Source: Catellatospora bangladeshensis (GTDB taxonomy: Bacteria; Actinomycetota; Actinomycetes; Mycobacteriales; Micromonosporaceae). Taken from it: 64,000 nt of DNA. Every line of letters begins with the position of its first letter. Position 1 is the first letter of the stretch. This document shows positions 34,076 to 42,544 of the stretch, one piece after another. A program made the translations under genes and the position numbers. The DNA is taken from assembly GCF_016862575.1 (NCBI RefSeq), contig NZ_BONF01000042.1, positions 56,453 to 120,452 on the forward strand, in the 5' to 3' direction. Below the pieces are notes generated by a model. It did not search any database and was not told the origin of the DNA. It saw only the letters and a program-made list of their open reading frames with translations.

Positions 34076-34972
34076 GCGCGCCCACCCGGCCGCGTGCGCG
34101 GCCACCCGCTCGATCACCAGCGCCACGGCCGGCCAGTGCTGCCGGCCGGGCCTGGTGATGGCGAACATGCGCCGCCGCACCGGCAGCCCCGGCATCGGCA
34201 CGAACCGCACCCCCGGCCGCGGCGCCACCACCGCCGCCAGCAGCGCCACCCCCAGATCCGCCGCCACCAGGTCCAGCACCAGATCCAGGCTGTCCGCCCG
34301 ATGCTCGATCATCGGCCGGTACGCCGCCAGCGCGCACACCCGCGTGGCCAGCTCGTCGTCGTCCGGGCCGCGCGAGTTCACCACCCACGACTGCCCCGCC
34401 AGCGCCGACAGCCGGGCCGGCTCGTCGATCACCTCCGGCAGCGCCCGGCCCGCCGGCACGGCCAGCATCAGCGGCGTCTCGCACAGCCGGCGCACCGCGT
34501 ACCCGGCGAACTCTCGCGGGACCAGGTCGTAGTCGTACACGAAGCCCAGATCGACCCGGTCCTCGTCCAGCAGCCGGGTCACCTCCGGCGGCTCCCGTTC
34601 CTGCAGCATCACCTGTAACCCCGGATGGGACACCGCCAGCTCCTGCACCACCGGGATGAGGTCGCCCGACAGCACCGTGGCGTACGCCGCCACCTGCACC
34701 GTGCCGCCCGGCTCCCCGCCCCGCGCCAGCGCCGAACGGGCCGCGTCCACCGCCGCCAGGATCGGCCGGGCGTGACCCACCAGCCGCCGCCCGGCCGGGG
34801 TCAGCCGGACCGTCCGCCCGGAGCGCTCGACCAGCGGTGTACCCACCTCGCGGGTCAGCGCCGCCAGCTGCTGCGAGACCGCGGAGGTGCCATAACCCGT
34901 GGCCTGGGCGACCGCGCGCAGCGTGCCCCGGTCCGCCAGCTCCACGAGCACCCGCAGCAGCCTGGTGTCCAC
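33995..34972 (-). CDS. LysR-family transcriptional regulator
   Basis: This is a 325-residue regulator. The winged-helix region is DTRLLRVLVELADRGTLRAV, then GYGTSAVSQQLAALTREVG, LVERSGRTVRLTPAG. The effector domain (90-295) is of type 2 periplasmic-binding fold. The final 25-30 residues (VGQAGDQGEHDDEQHDAYEA) go beyond the usual end and are encoded opposite the last 81 bases of the tauE gene. GTG 34972 follows GATGAT by six bases. It is divergent from an EamA exporter with a GCGGAC-N5-GTCCGC palindrome between them, so control of that exporter is likely. Confidence 0.86.
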   Translation of the reverse strand: MDTRLLRVLVELADRGTLRAVAQATGYGTSAVSQQLAALTREVGTPLVERSGRTVRLTPAGRRLVGHARPILAAVDAARSALARGGEPGGTVQVAAYATVLSGDLIPVVQELAVSHPGLQVMLQEREPPEVTRLLDEDRVDLGFVYDYDLVPREFAGYAVRRLCETPLMLAVPAGRALPEVIDEPARLSALAGQSWVVNSRGPDDDELATRVCALAAYRPMIEHRADSLDLVLDLVAADLGVALLAAVVAPRPGVRFVPMPGLPVRRRMFAITRPGRQHWPAVALVIERVAAHAAGWARSGEPLVVGQAGDQGEHDDEQHDAYEA

Positions 34973-34992
34973 GGCTCCATCATCCGCGATCC

Positions 34993-35009
34993 GCGGACGG
35001 TCAGTCCGC
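34993..35009. promoter_or_regulatory. Candidate LysR operator
   Basis: GCGGAC (34993-34998) and GTCCGC (35004-35009) with a 5-base centre lie in the divergent LysR/EamA promoter region. Confidence 0.4.
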
Positions 35010-35055
35010 AGACCCGTGGTGGACGCGCATGATCGCCATCCGGTCACATGGAGTG

Positions 35056-35934
35056 ATGACCGCAGTCGACGTCGCCACCAGCACCGCCCGCCGGCAGCGC
35101 ACCGCCCCGGCGGTCGCGCTGATCCTCGGGTCGATGCTCTCCGTGCAGGTCGGCGCCGCCGCCTCGACACGCCTGTTCGACGACGTCGGCCCCGCCGGGA
35201 CCGCCTGGCTGCGCGGCTGCTGGGCCGCCCTGTTCTTCATCGTCATCGCCCGGCCGTCGCTGCGCTGGCTGCGCGCCCAGTCCCGCCGCGACCTCGCCGG
35301 GGCCGTCGCGCTCGGCGCGGTCAGCGCGGTCATGAGCGTCTCGTTCTTCGAGTCGATCGCCCGGATCCCGCTGGCCACGGCCGTCGCGCTGGAGTTCCTC
35401 GGGCCGCTGTCGCTGGCGGTGCTGCGGCGTACCGGCCGGTGGGGGCTGCTCTGGCCGGTGCTCGCGCTGGCGGGGGTGCTCGCGCTGACCCGGCCCTGGA
35501 GCGGCGGCATCAACCTGGCCGGCGTGCTGTTCGCGCTGGTCGCCGCAGTCTGCTGGGCCGGGTACATCCTGCTCACGCAGCGCGTCGGCGACAGCTTCAG
35601 CGGCGTGAAAGGGCTGGCCATCGCGATGCCCGCCAGTGCGGTGGCCGCCGCTGTGGTCGGCCTGCCGCAGGCGCTGCCCGGTCTGAGCTGGGCCGTGCTC
35701 GCCCAGTCCGCGTGGCTGGCGCTGCTGCTGCCGGTGCTGCCGTTCGCGCTGGAGCTGCTGGCGCTGCGGCGGCTGACGGTCGCCGCGTTCGGCACGCTGA
35801 TGTGCCTGGAGCCCGCGTTCGCGCTGGGGGTCGGCGCGACCCTGCTCCACCAGACCCCCCAGCCGCTGCAGGTGCTCGGCGTCGCGTTCGTCGTCACCGC
35901 CGGCATCGGCGCCCAGCGCACCGGCCACCGCTGA
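35056..35934 (+). CDS. EamA/DMT-family exporter (RhtA-like)
   Basis: This 292-residue protein has ten hydrophobic helices in two EamA repeats. SMLSVQVGAAASTRLFDDVG and LEFLGPLSLAVL resemble the threonine/homoserine exporter RhtA and its actinobacterial relatives. It probably exports an amino acid or drug-like metabolite under control of the divergent LysR. ATG 35056 is chosen with GGAG close upstream; an in-frame ATG at 35029 is possible. Repeat copy C follows 42 bases after the stop. Confidence 0.86.
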   Translation: MTAVDVATSTARRQRTAPAVALILGSMLSVQVGAAASTRLFDDVGPAGTAWLRGCWAALFFIVIARPSLRWLRAQSRRDLAGAVALGAVSAVMSVSFFESIARIPLATAVALEFLGPLSLAVLRRTGRWGLLWPVLALAGVLALTRPWSGGINLAGVLFALVAAVCWAGYILLTQRVGDSFSGVKGLAIAMPASAVAAAVVGLPQALPGLSWAVLAQSAWLALLLPVLPFALELLALRRLTVAAFGTLMCLEPAFALGVGATLLHQTPQPLQVLGVAFVVTAGIGAQRTGHR

Positions 35935-35976
35935 CGGGGCATCGCGCGCGACCGCCTGCCCGCACCCACGGCGAGA

Positions 35977-36030
35977 GTTAAGAAGGGCACCTTCTACTAC
36001 GGAAACCGTTAACAAGGTGCCCTTCCTTTC
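35977..36030 (+). repeat. GGGCACC repeat family, copy C (inverted type)
   Basis: GTTAAGAAGGGCACCTTCT (35977-35995), centre with TACGGAAACC, then GTTAACAAGGTGCCCTTCCT (36008-36027). It lies in the gap between EamA and the siderophore operon. It is nearly identical to the copy inside alr. Confidence 0.88.
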
Positions 36031-36182
36031 GTGGAGGGCGTCACGGTCTGTAAGCGGTCCTAGGACGCTAGGGTGAGGGGCGGGTGGCTGGCCGGGTGCG
36101 GCTCTCGTGGTCCACACTGGATCTCCAAGCTGCCGGGACGAGGGGGCCGACCATCAACACCGTGCCTAGGGTGACCGACTCG

Positions 36183-37718
36183 ATGGCCGGCGCGCGTGCC
36201 GCGATCCTGGCCCGGCTGTGGGGGGCGCTGGTGCGCGAGCCGCTGCCGGGTGTGCAGCGGCAGGCGTACGGCGGCGACACCCGGGTCACCCTCCCGGGCG
36301 GCGAGCGGATCATCGGCTCGACGGCGCTGGCGCTGCCGTTCGCGGTGCCGCCGGAGGGGATGCGCCTGGTCACCGACACGGTCGCGGTCGACGATCCGGT
36401 GGAGCTGCTGCGGGCGGTGCGGCTGCCCGGTGACGCGGTGCGGCTGGCCACGGAGATCCGGAGCAGCCTGGCCGGGCTGGCGCTGGCCCGCGCCGCGCAG
36501 CCGGGCCCCCAGGGCGGGCCGCCGGCCCTGGAGGTGCTGGCCGGGCGGGCCGACGGGCTCGCGCTGCTGGAGCAGTCCGTCGTGGACGGTCACCCGCTGC
36601 ACCCCTGCTGCCGCACCCGCATCGGCATGAGCGAGGCCGAGATGCTGGCGTACGCCCCCGAGCACCGCCCCACGGTGACGCTGGAGGTGTACGCCGTGCC
36701 CCCGAAGCGCTGGCTGACCACGGGCGCGGGGCTCGCGCCGCGGCTGCCGGTGCACCCGTGGCAGCGTGAGCACGTGCTGTCGGCGTACCCGTTCCTGAAG
36801 CCCACCGGCGAGAAGATCGCCGCCCGGCCGCTGATGTCGCTGCGCACGCTCGCGGCGGTGGGCGACCCGACCCGGCACTACAAGACCGCCGTCGACGTGC
36901 AGATGACCAGCGCCGTGCGCATCGTCTCCCCCGCCGCCGTGCGCAACGGGCCGGTCGTGTCCCGGCTGCTGACCACGCTGTCGGCCGACCTCGGGCTCAA
37001 GGTGTGGCCGGAGCTCGCGGCCGGCGCGGTGCTCGGCGACGACGGCACGCCGCTGCGCAGCCTGGCCGTGGTGGCCCGGCGCGCGCCCCGGCCCGGCCCG
37101 AACGAGGTGATCCTGCCGATCGCCGCGCTGGCCGCGCCGTCCCCCGCGGACGGGCGGCCGCTGATCCGCGAGGCGGTGACCCTCGGCTACGGCGGGCACC
37201 CGGCGGGCTTCCTCGCCGACCTGGCCGCGCTGGTCGTGCCGGTGCTGCTCACGCTGCTGCACCGGGGCGCCGCGCTGGAGGCCCACGGCCAGAACCTCCT
37301 GGTCACCCTCAGCCACGGCCGCCCCACCGGGCTGTCCTATCGCGACGTCGGCGGGGTGCGGCTGAGCCCGCAGCGGCTGCGCCGCCACGGCGCCGACGTC
37401 CCGGCCCTGCACGGCGACCTGGCCTCTGACGACCCGGCCGAGCTGCGCGCCAAGGTGCTGGCCTCGGGTTTCGCGGTCGCGCTCGGCGAGCCGATCGCGG
37501 TGCTGTCCCGGGAGTACGGCGTCGTCCCCGACCTGCTGTGGCGCCTGGTCCGCGAGCGGGTGGAGGTGGTGTACGACGGCCTGCCGCCGAACGCCGTGGC
37601 CGACGCGCGCGCCGTGCTCGGCGAGCCGCTGCCGCTGAAGGCGACCACGGCGATGCGCCTGGCCGCCGACCCGCTCACCGACGTGTGGGCGTCCCTGCCG
37701 AACCCGCTGGCCGCCTGA
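36183..37718 (+). CDS. NRPS-independent siderophore synthetase (IucA/IucC family), first copy
   Basis: This family condenses a carboxylic acid such as citrate with an amine or alcohol via an adenylate. The 511-residue protein contains LLEQSVVDGHPLHPCCRTRIG (conserved HP-x-H-P-x-K/R-like entrance), LPVHPWQREHVL, KTAVDVQMTSAVRIVS, VRNGPVVSRLL, and the C-terminal LEAHGQNLLVTL. The ATG is inferred from where family similarity starts; GTGs at 36084 and nearby give longer N-termini. The stop overlaps the second synthetase (TGATG). No iron box was recognised upstream. Confidence 0.85.
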   Translation: MAGARAAILARLWGALVREPLPGVQRQAYGGDTRVTLPGGERIIGSTALALPFAVPPEGMRLVTDTVAVDDPVELLRAVRLPGDAVRLATEIRSSLAGLALARAAQPGPQGGPPALEVLAGRADGLALLEQSVVDGHPLHPCCRTRIGMSEAEMLAYAPEHRPTVTLEVYAVPPKRWLTTGAGLAPRLPVHPWQREHVLSAYPFLKPTGEKIAARPLMSLRTLAAVGDPTRHYKTAVDVQMTSAVRIVSPAAVRNGPVVSRLLTTLSADLGLKVWPELAAGAVLGDDGTPLRSLAVVARRAPRPGPNEVILPIAALAAPSPADGRPLIREAVTLGYGGHPAGFLADLAALVVPVLLTLLHRGAALEAHGQNLLVTLSHGRPTGLSYRDVGGVRLSPQRLRRHGADVPALHGDLASDDPAELRAKVLASGFAVALGEPIAVLSREYGVVPDLLWRLVRERVEVVYDGLPPNAVADARAVLGEPLPLKATTAMRLAADPLTDVWASLPNPLAA

Positions 37719-39331
37719 TGCGCCCGCTCACCGACCCGATCGGCGCGGAACTCGCCGAACTCGCCCCGCACCTGCTCGACGGGTATGCCGCCGCGCTGCC
37801 CCGGGCCCGGGTCACGGTGGCGACCCGGCTGGCCGAGGCGCTGTGGCGGGAGGACCTCGGCGACGCCCGAGCCCGTTTCCGCGGGCGGCGCCACGCGTTC
37901 GACCGGGTGCTGCTCGACCCGGTCGACGCCGACCCGGTCGACCTGGTGTCCCACGAGGGGCTGCGCGCGGAGCTGGACAGCGCGGTGCACGGGCTCGCGC
38001 TCGCGTACGCCCGCCGGTCCGAACAGGACCCGGGACATCGCGCCGCCGCGGCCGCCAACGGGGTCGCCGACCTGCCCGCGCTGCTCGACGGCGCGCCGCC
38101 CGACGAGCGCACGGTGCGGCTGGAGCAGCTCGCGGTCGAGGGGCACAACCTGCACCCGTGCGGGCGCACCCGGCTCGGCTGGGGCACCGGCGACATGATC
38201 GCCCACGATCTGGAGAGCGAGTCGACCGCGATCGGGTTCCTCTCCGTGCGGCCGGAGCTGGCGCTGGGCGACGACCTGTCCGAGCGGCTCGGCGTGGCCG
38301 TGCCCGGCGGGCGGCGGCTGCTGCCCGTGCACATCTGGCAGCTGCGCCACCTGACCGGCCGCCACCCGGAGCTGTTCGCCGACGGCACGCTGCGCGTGCT
38401 CGACCAGGTGCTGCCCGCCCGGCCCACCGCCGCGCTGCGCACCGTGCTGCCCGCGGGCGCGACCTATCTCAAACTGTCGCTGGACATCCAGGTCACCTCG
38501 ACCCGGCGCAGCATCTCCATCGCCTCCACCCGCAACGGCCCGGAGCTGAGCCGGGTGCTGTCGCGGCTGCTGGAGCGGGTGCCCGGCGGCGAGCGCGTGC
38601 TGCTGATGGCCGAGCCGATGGGCGTCGCCGGGCTGCTGGAGGACGGCCGCCAGCTGAGCACCATCGCCCGCGACGGCCTGGGCGGGCGGCTGGCCCCCGG
38701 CGAGCAGCCGTATCCGGCCAGCGCGCTGGCCGCGACCGACCCGGTGACCGGCCGTACGCTGCTCGCGGGCCTGGTCGACCGGTACGCGCGCACCCGGGGC
38801 GGCTCCTCGTCGGCCGCGGCGGCGGGGTTCCTGGGCGAGTACGCCGCGCTGCTGCTGCCGCCGGTGCTGGCGCTGGCCGCCCGGCACGGCATCGGCCTGG
38901 AGGCGCACCTGCAGAACTGCGTGCCCACCTTCGTGGGCGGCGTGCCGCACCGGCTTGCCCTGCGGGACCTGGCCGGGCTGCGGGTACACCAGCCGCGCCT
39001 CGCCGCCTCGGGAGCTTCGCTGCACCTGTGGCCCGGTTCGGTGATCGGCACCGAGGACGAGGCCGTGCTGCTGGCGAAGGTGGCGTACACCGCGTTCCAG
39101 GCGCACCTGGGCGAGCTGGTGCTGCGGCTGGGCCAGTCGCACGCGCTCGACGAGGCCGCCGCCTGGCAGATCGTCCGCGACGTGGTCGACGAGGCCCTGG
39201 CCGGCCACCCCGACCACGCCTTCTACACCGCGCCCACGGTGCCCCACAAGGCGCTCACCCGGATGCGGCTGGCCGGGGCAGGCGACCTCTACGTGCCCGT
39301 GCAGAACCCGCTGCACGACCCCCTGCGGTGA
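37718..39331 (+). CDS. NRPS-independent siderophore synthetase (IucA/IucC family), second copy
   Basis: This 537-residue paralog contains LAVEGHNLHPCGRTRLGW, LPVHIWQLRHL, LKLSLDIQVTSTRRSIS, STRNGPELSRVL and LEAHLQNCVPTF, the same ordered blocks as the first gene. The two share one base at stop/start, so they are translated together. Two different synthetases usually perform two successive condensations on one citrate or dicarboxylate backbone. The C-terminal region ends in a conserved-type VPVQNPLHD. The specific products cannot be read from sequence. Confidence 0.88.
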   Translation: MRPLTDPIGAELAELAPHLLDGYAAALPRARVTVATRLAEALWREDLGDARARFRGRRHAFDRVLLDPVDADPVDLVSHEGLRAELDSAVHGLALAYARRSEQDPGHRAAAAANGVADLPALLDGAPPDERTVRLEQLAVEGHNLHPCGRTRLGWGTGDMIAHDLESESTAIGFLSVRPELALGDDLSERLGVAVPGGRRLLPVHIWQLRHLTGRHPELFADGTLRVLDQVLPARPTAALRTVLPAGATYLKLSLDIQVTSTRRSISIASTRNGPELSRVLSRLLERVPGGERVLLMAEPMGVAGLLEDGRQLSTIARDGLGGRLAPGEQPYPASALAATDPVTGRTLLAGLVDRYARTRGGSSSAAAAGFLGEYAALLLPPVLALAARHGIGLEAHLQNCVPTFVGGVPHRLALRDLAGLRVHQPRLAASGASLHLWPGSVIGTEDEAVLLAKVAYTAFQAHLGELVLRLGQSHALDEAAAWQIVRDVVDEALAGHPDHAFYTAPTVPHKALTRMRLAGAGDLYVPVQNPLHDPLR

Positions 39332-39361
39332 TCGGCACCTCCACCGTGCTGTTCTAACGGC

Positions 39362-40564
39362 ATGGCGGAAGCTTCGATCATGAGTGGTGGCGGCGGGAGC
39401 GGGCGGGCGGCCGTGCCGGAGCGGGTCGCGGCGGCGGTGCGCGGGCTGGCGTCGCCGGTGTGCGCGTACGTGTACGACCCGGCCGTGCTCGCCGCGCGGG
39501 TCGCCGCGCTGCGGGCGGCGCTGCCGGGGGTGACCGTCTGCTACGCGGTCAAGGCCAACGGGCACCCGGCGATCGTCGCGGCGGCTGCCGCGGCCTGCGA
39601 CGGGCTGGAGGTCGCCTCGGGCGGCGAGCTGGCCCTGGCCGAGGCGGCGGACGCGCGCCGGATCGTGTTCGGCGGCCCGGCCAAGACCGACGCCGAGCTG
39701 GCCCACGCGCTGCGCCTGGGCGCGACGGTGAACGTGGAGAGCCCGCACGAGCTGCGCCGCCTCAGCCTGCTCGCGGATCGGGCCGGGACGACCGCGACGA
39801 TCACGCTGCGGGTCAACCGCGCCGGGGCGGCGCTGCCCGGCACGCACGCGATGACCGGCGCGCCGACGCCGTTCGGGGTGGACGAGGCGCAGCTGCCCGA
39901 GGTGGTGGCGCTGGCCCGGTCGCTGCCGGGGCTGGACCTGGCCGGCTGGCACCTGCACGCGGTGTCCAACAACCTCGACGCCGCCGCGCACAGCGCGTTC
40001 CTGGCCGAGGCGCTGCGCTGGTCGGCGGCCACGTCGAAGGAGCTGGGCGTGCCGCTGCGTACGGTCAACGCGGGCGGCGGCTTCGGCGTCGACTACACCG
40101 GCGGCGCGGCGTTCCCGCTGGACGAGCTGCGGGTGGCGGTGCCGGAGGGGGTCGAGCTGGTGGTGGAGCCCGGCCGGTGGCTGGCCGCCGACACGGGCTG
40201 GTACGCCGCCGAGGTGCTCGACCTCAAGCACACGCACGGGCGCTGGTTCGCGGTGCTGCGCGGCGGCACCCACCACTTCCGGCTGCCCGCCGCGTGGGGT
40301 TACAGCCACCCGTTCACGGTGCTGCCGGTGGAGCGGTGGGACTACCCCTGGGCGCGGCCGGAGGTGGGCGGGGTCGCGGTGGACGCGGCCGGCGAGCTGT
40401 GCACGCCGCGCGACGTGCTGACCCGCGGCCAGGAGGTGGATCGGCTGCGCGCCGGCGACGTGCTGCTGTTCGCCCGCACCGGGGCGTACGGGTGGGACAT
40501 CTCGCACCACGGGTTCCTGCGCCATCCGCAGCCGGACTTCGTCGTGCTCGACCGCGCAGAGTGA
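39362..40564 (+). CDS. Type III PLP-dependent decarboxylase of siderophore biosynthesis
   Basis: This 400-residue alanine-racemase-fold enzyme is like diaminopimelate/ornithine decarboxylases and SbnH/AcsE. The PLP Lys lies in CYAVKANGHP near 64; HLHAVSNN, NAGGGFGVDY and EPGRWLAADTG bind phosphate; the C-terminal catalytic Cys is in GELCTPRDVL, with RTGAYGWDISHHGF closing the site. In such operons it makes a diamine building block. It starts 30 bases after the second synthetase. No transporter or receptor gene follows. Confidence 0.87.
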   Translation: MAEASIMSGGGGSGRAAVPERVAAAVRGLASPVCAYVYDPAVLAARVAALRAALPGVTVCYAVKANGHPAIVAAAAAACDGLEVASGGELALAEAADARRIVFGGPAKTDAELAHALRLGATVNVESPHELRRLSLLADRAGTTATITLRVNRAGAALPGTHAMTGAPTPFGVDEAQLPEVVALARSLPGLDLAGWHLHAVSNNLDAAAHSAFLAEALRWSAATSKELGVPLRTVNAGGGFGVDYTGGAAFPLDELRVAVPEGVELVVEPGRWLAADTGWYAAEVLDLKHTHGRWFAVLRGGTHHFRLPAAWGYSHPFTVLPVERWDYPWARPEVGGVAVDAAGELCTPRDVLTRGQEVDRLRAGDVLLFARTGAYGWDISHHGFLRHPQPDFVVLDRAE

Positions 40565-40721
40565 CCCTGCGGTGTACCCAGCGAATCGGATGATCACGAG
40601 TCGGTCCGGGCTGTTCGGCCCGGCTTGACAGCGTCCTAGACTGTGCCGGTCCACCACCGGTGTGTGGTGCGATACACCCCCCTCAACGCCCCCCTCGACA
40701 CCCCTGAAAGCGGAGGCCCCG

Positions 40722-42458
40722 ATGCCGAACGGCCGTAGCTCCGCGGTCCGATCGCACCGGCGCGGCGGCCGGAAGCGCCGCATCGCACCTTGGATCGTCA
40801 TCCCGATGTCGGTCGTGCTGGTCGGTTCCGGTCTGACCATCGGGTACGTATACCTGATCAAGAACGCGTGCAGCGGCAGCGCCCAGGCCACCGTCGTGGC
40901 CGCGCCCGGCACGGCCCAGCTGTTGCGCTCCCTGGCCGACAAGTGGTCCGACACCAACCCGTCCGTCGACGGCATCTGCGCCTCGGTGCAGATCGGTGAG
41001 CAGGAGACCGCCGCGACCGTGCAGGCGCTGGCGCACGACTGGGACACGGCCACCTCCGGCCCCGCGCCCGACGTGTGGGTGCCGCCGTCGAGCGCCTGGG
41101 TCAAGGCCGCCGCCGCCAAGAGCGCCGTCGCCGACCAGCTGCTGCCCGACCGCCTGCCCAGCGTGGCGCGTACGCCCGTGGTCATCGCGATGCCGAAGGC
41201 CGCCGCGGAGACGTTCGGCTGGCCCGACGCGCAGCTGGACTGGAAGGACCTGCTGGACAAGCTCGCGCAGAACTCGTCGGTCAAGGTCGGCATGAGCAAC
41301 CCCGCCACCTCCACCGCGGGCCTGCTGGCGCTGTCGGCGATCATCGACGCGGACGACAACACCGAGGTCGACCCGACCGAGCTGGGCCGCGTGTTCTCGC
41401 TGGAGCAGCGCCTGGCCGTCTACACCAGCACCACCGACGAGCTGTTCGCCGAGTACGTCAAGGGCGCGGGCAAGACCGTCAACGCGTTCCCGGCGCTGGA
41501 GCAGGACATCGTGCGGCACAACGCCGAGCACCCCGACCTGCCGCTGGTCGCCCTCTACCCGAAGAACGCCACCACCGAGGCGGACAACCCGTACCTGGTG
41601 CTGAAGAACGCGGGCTGGACCAGCCCGGAGCGGATCGGCGCGGCCGAGGCCTTCCTGAACTACATCAGCGGCGACGCGGCCCGCGACGCCGTGCGCGAGC
41701 AGGGCTACCGCGACTCCAACCGGGTGCCCGGCCCGAAGCTGACCCCGGCCAACGGCGTGGTCAGCAAGCTGACCGCGCTGCCCGGCGGCGTGCTGCTGTC
41801 CGAGTCGATCACCCGGACCGTGGACACCTGGACCGCGCTGACCCGGCCCACCAACATGCTGATGGTGCTCGACGTGTCGGGCTCCATGGGCGGCCTGGTG
41901 CGCGGCACCGGTCAGACGAAGCTGGACCTGACCAAGGCCGGGGCGCGCGAGGCCGTCGACATGTTCGGCGACGACGTGCAGATGGGCCTGTGGGTGTTCT
42001 CCTCGCAGCAGTCGGGCACCAAGGCCTACCGCGAGGTGGTCAGCCTGGGCAAGCTCACCGACGACGTGGACGGCAAGTCGCGCCGTGCCCAGCTCAAGAG
42101 CAGGCTCAACGGCCTCGAGCCGGGCGGCAACACCGGCATGTACGACACGGTGTGGGCGGCGTACCAGAACATGCAGAAGAACTACGTCGAGGGCGCGACC
42201 AACATGATCGTGCTGCTGTCCGACGGCGCCGACGACGACCAGCTGCAGGGCCTCAAGCTCGACCAGCTCGTCGACAAGATCAAGAACGCCGACGGCAACA
42301 AGCCGGTCAAGGTGATCACGATCGCCCTCGGCAAGCCGTCGAACAGCGCCGCGATGGCGAAGATCTCGTCCGCCACCGGCGTCAACACGTACAGCTCCGA
42401 GCGCTCGTACGACATCGGCAACGTCCTGCGCGCCGCCATCTTCGACTTCCAGGAGTGA
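40722..42458 (+). CDS. Membrane-anchored solute-binding protein fused to a VWA domain
   Basis: In this 578-residue protein a basic N-terminus and one membrane helix (about 21-46) anchor it outside the cell. Residues 55-345 resemble an extracellular solute-binding domain (TVVAAPGTAQLLRSLADKWS, VWVPPSSAWVKAAA, FLNYISGDAARDAV). Residues 375-570 are a von Willebrand A domain with the MIDAS motif LDVSGSMGG, later NTGMYDT and VLLSDGADDD. This fusion is common in actinobacteria; ligand unknown. GGAGG precedes the ATG. A hairpin follows at 42474. Confidence 0.85.
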   Translation: MPNGRSSAVRSHRRGGRKRRIAPWIVIPMSVVLVGSGLTIGYVYLIKNACSGSAQATVVAAPGTAQLLRSLADKWSDTNPSVDGICASVQIGEQETAATVQALAHDWDTATSGPAPDVWVPPSSAWVKAAAAKSAVADQLLPDRLPSVARTPVVIAMPKAAAETFGWPDAQLDWKDLLDKLAQNSSVKVGMSNPATSTAGLLALSAIIDADDNTEVDPTELGRVFSLEQRLAVYTSTTDELFAEYVKGAGKTVNAFPALEQDIVRHNAEHPDLPLVALYPKNATTEADNPYLVLKNAGWTSPERIGAAEAFLNYISGDAARDAVREQGYRDSNRVPGPKLTPANGVVSKLTALPGGVLLSESITRTVDTWTALTRPTNMLMVLDVSGSMGGLVRGTGQTKLDLTKAGAREAVDMFGDDVQMGLWVFSSQQSGTKAYREVVSLGKLTDDVDGKSRRAQLKSRLNGLEPGGNTGMYDTVWAAYQNMQKNYVEGATNMIVLLSDGADDDQLQGLKLDQLVDKIKNADGNKPVKVITIALGKPSNSAAMAKISSATGVNTYSSERSYDIGNVLRAAIFDFQE

Positions 42459-42473
42459 CCCCGGCGCGCAACC

Positions 42474-42522
42474 CTTGACGACTCGCGGCCACAGGCATGT
42501 CCTGTGGCCGCGATCGTTCAAG
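42474..42522 (+). terminator. Hairpin after the VWA gene
   Basis: TCGCGGCCACAGG (42483-42495) pairs with CCTGTGGCCGCGA (42501-42513) over a 5-base loop, extended by CTTGA/TCAAG with a bulge. It lies between converging genes. Confidence 0.65.
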
Positions 42523-42544
42523 AGTCGCGTGACGAAGGGGGGCG

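Noticed and set aside
35048..35058. Two-codon ORF ATG GAG TGA overlapping the EamA start
   Set aside because: Too short to judge and no promoter spacing supports it.
35935..36182. DtxR/IdeR iron box before the siderophore genes
   Set aside because: Sequences such as CCTAGGACGCTAGGGT are only vaguely similar to the TTAGGTTAGGCTAACC consensus.
37337..41362. Very long open frame antisense to the siderophore operon
   Set aside because: It is the mirror of strongly coding plus-strand genes in 70-75% GC DNA; its translation is Arg/Gln/His-rich without domains.
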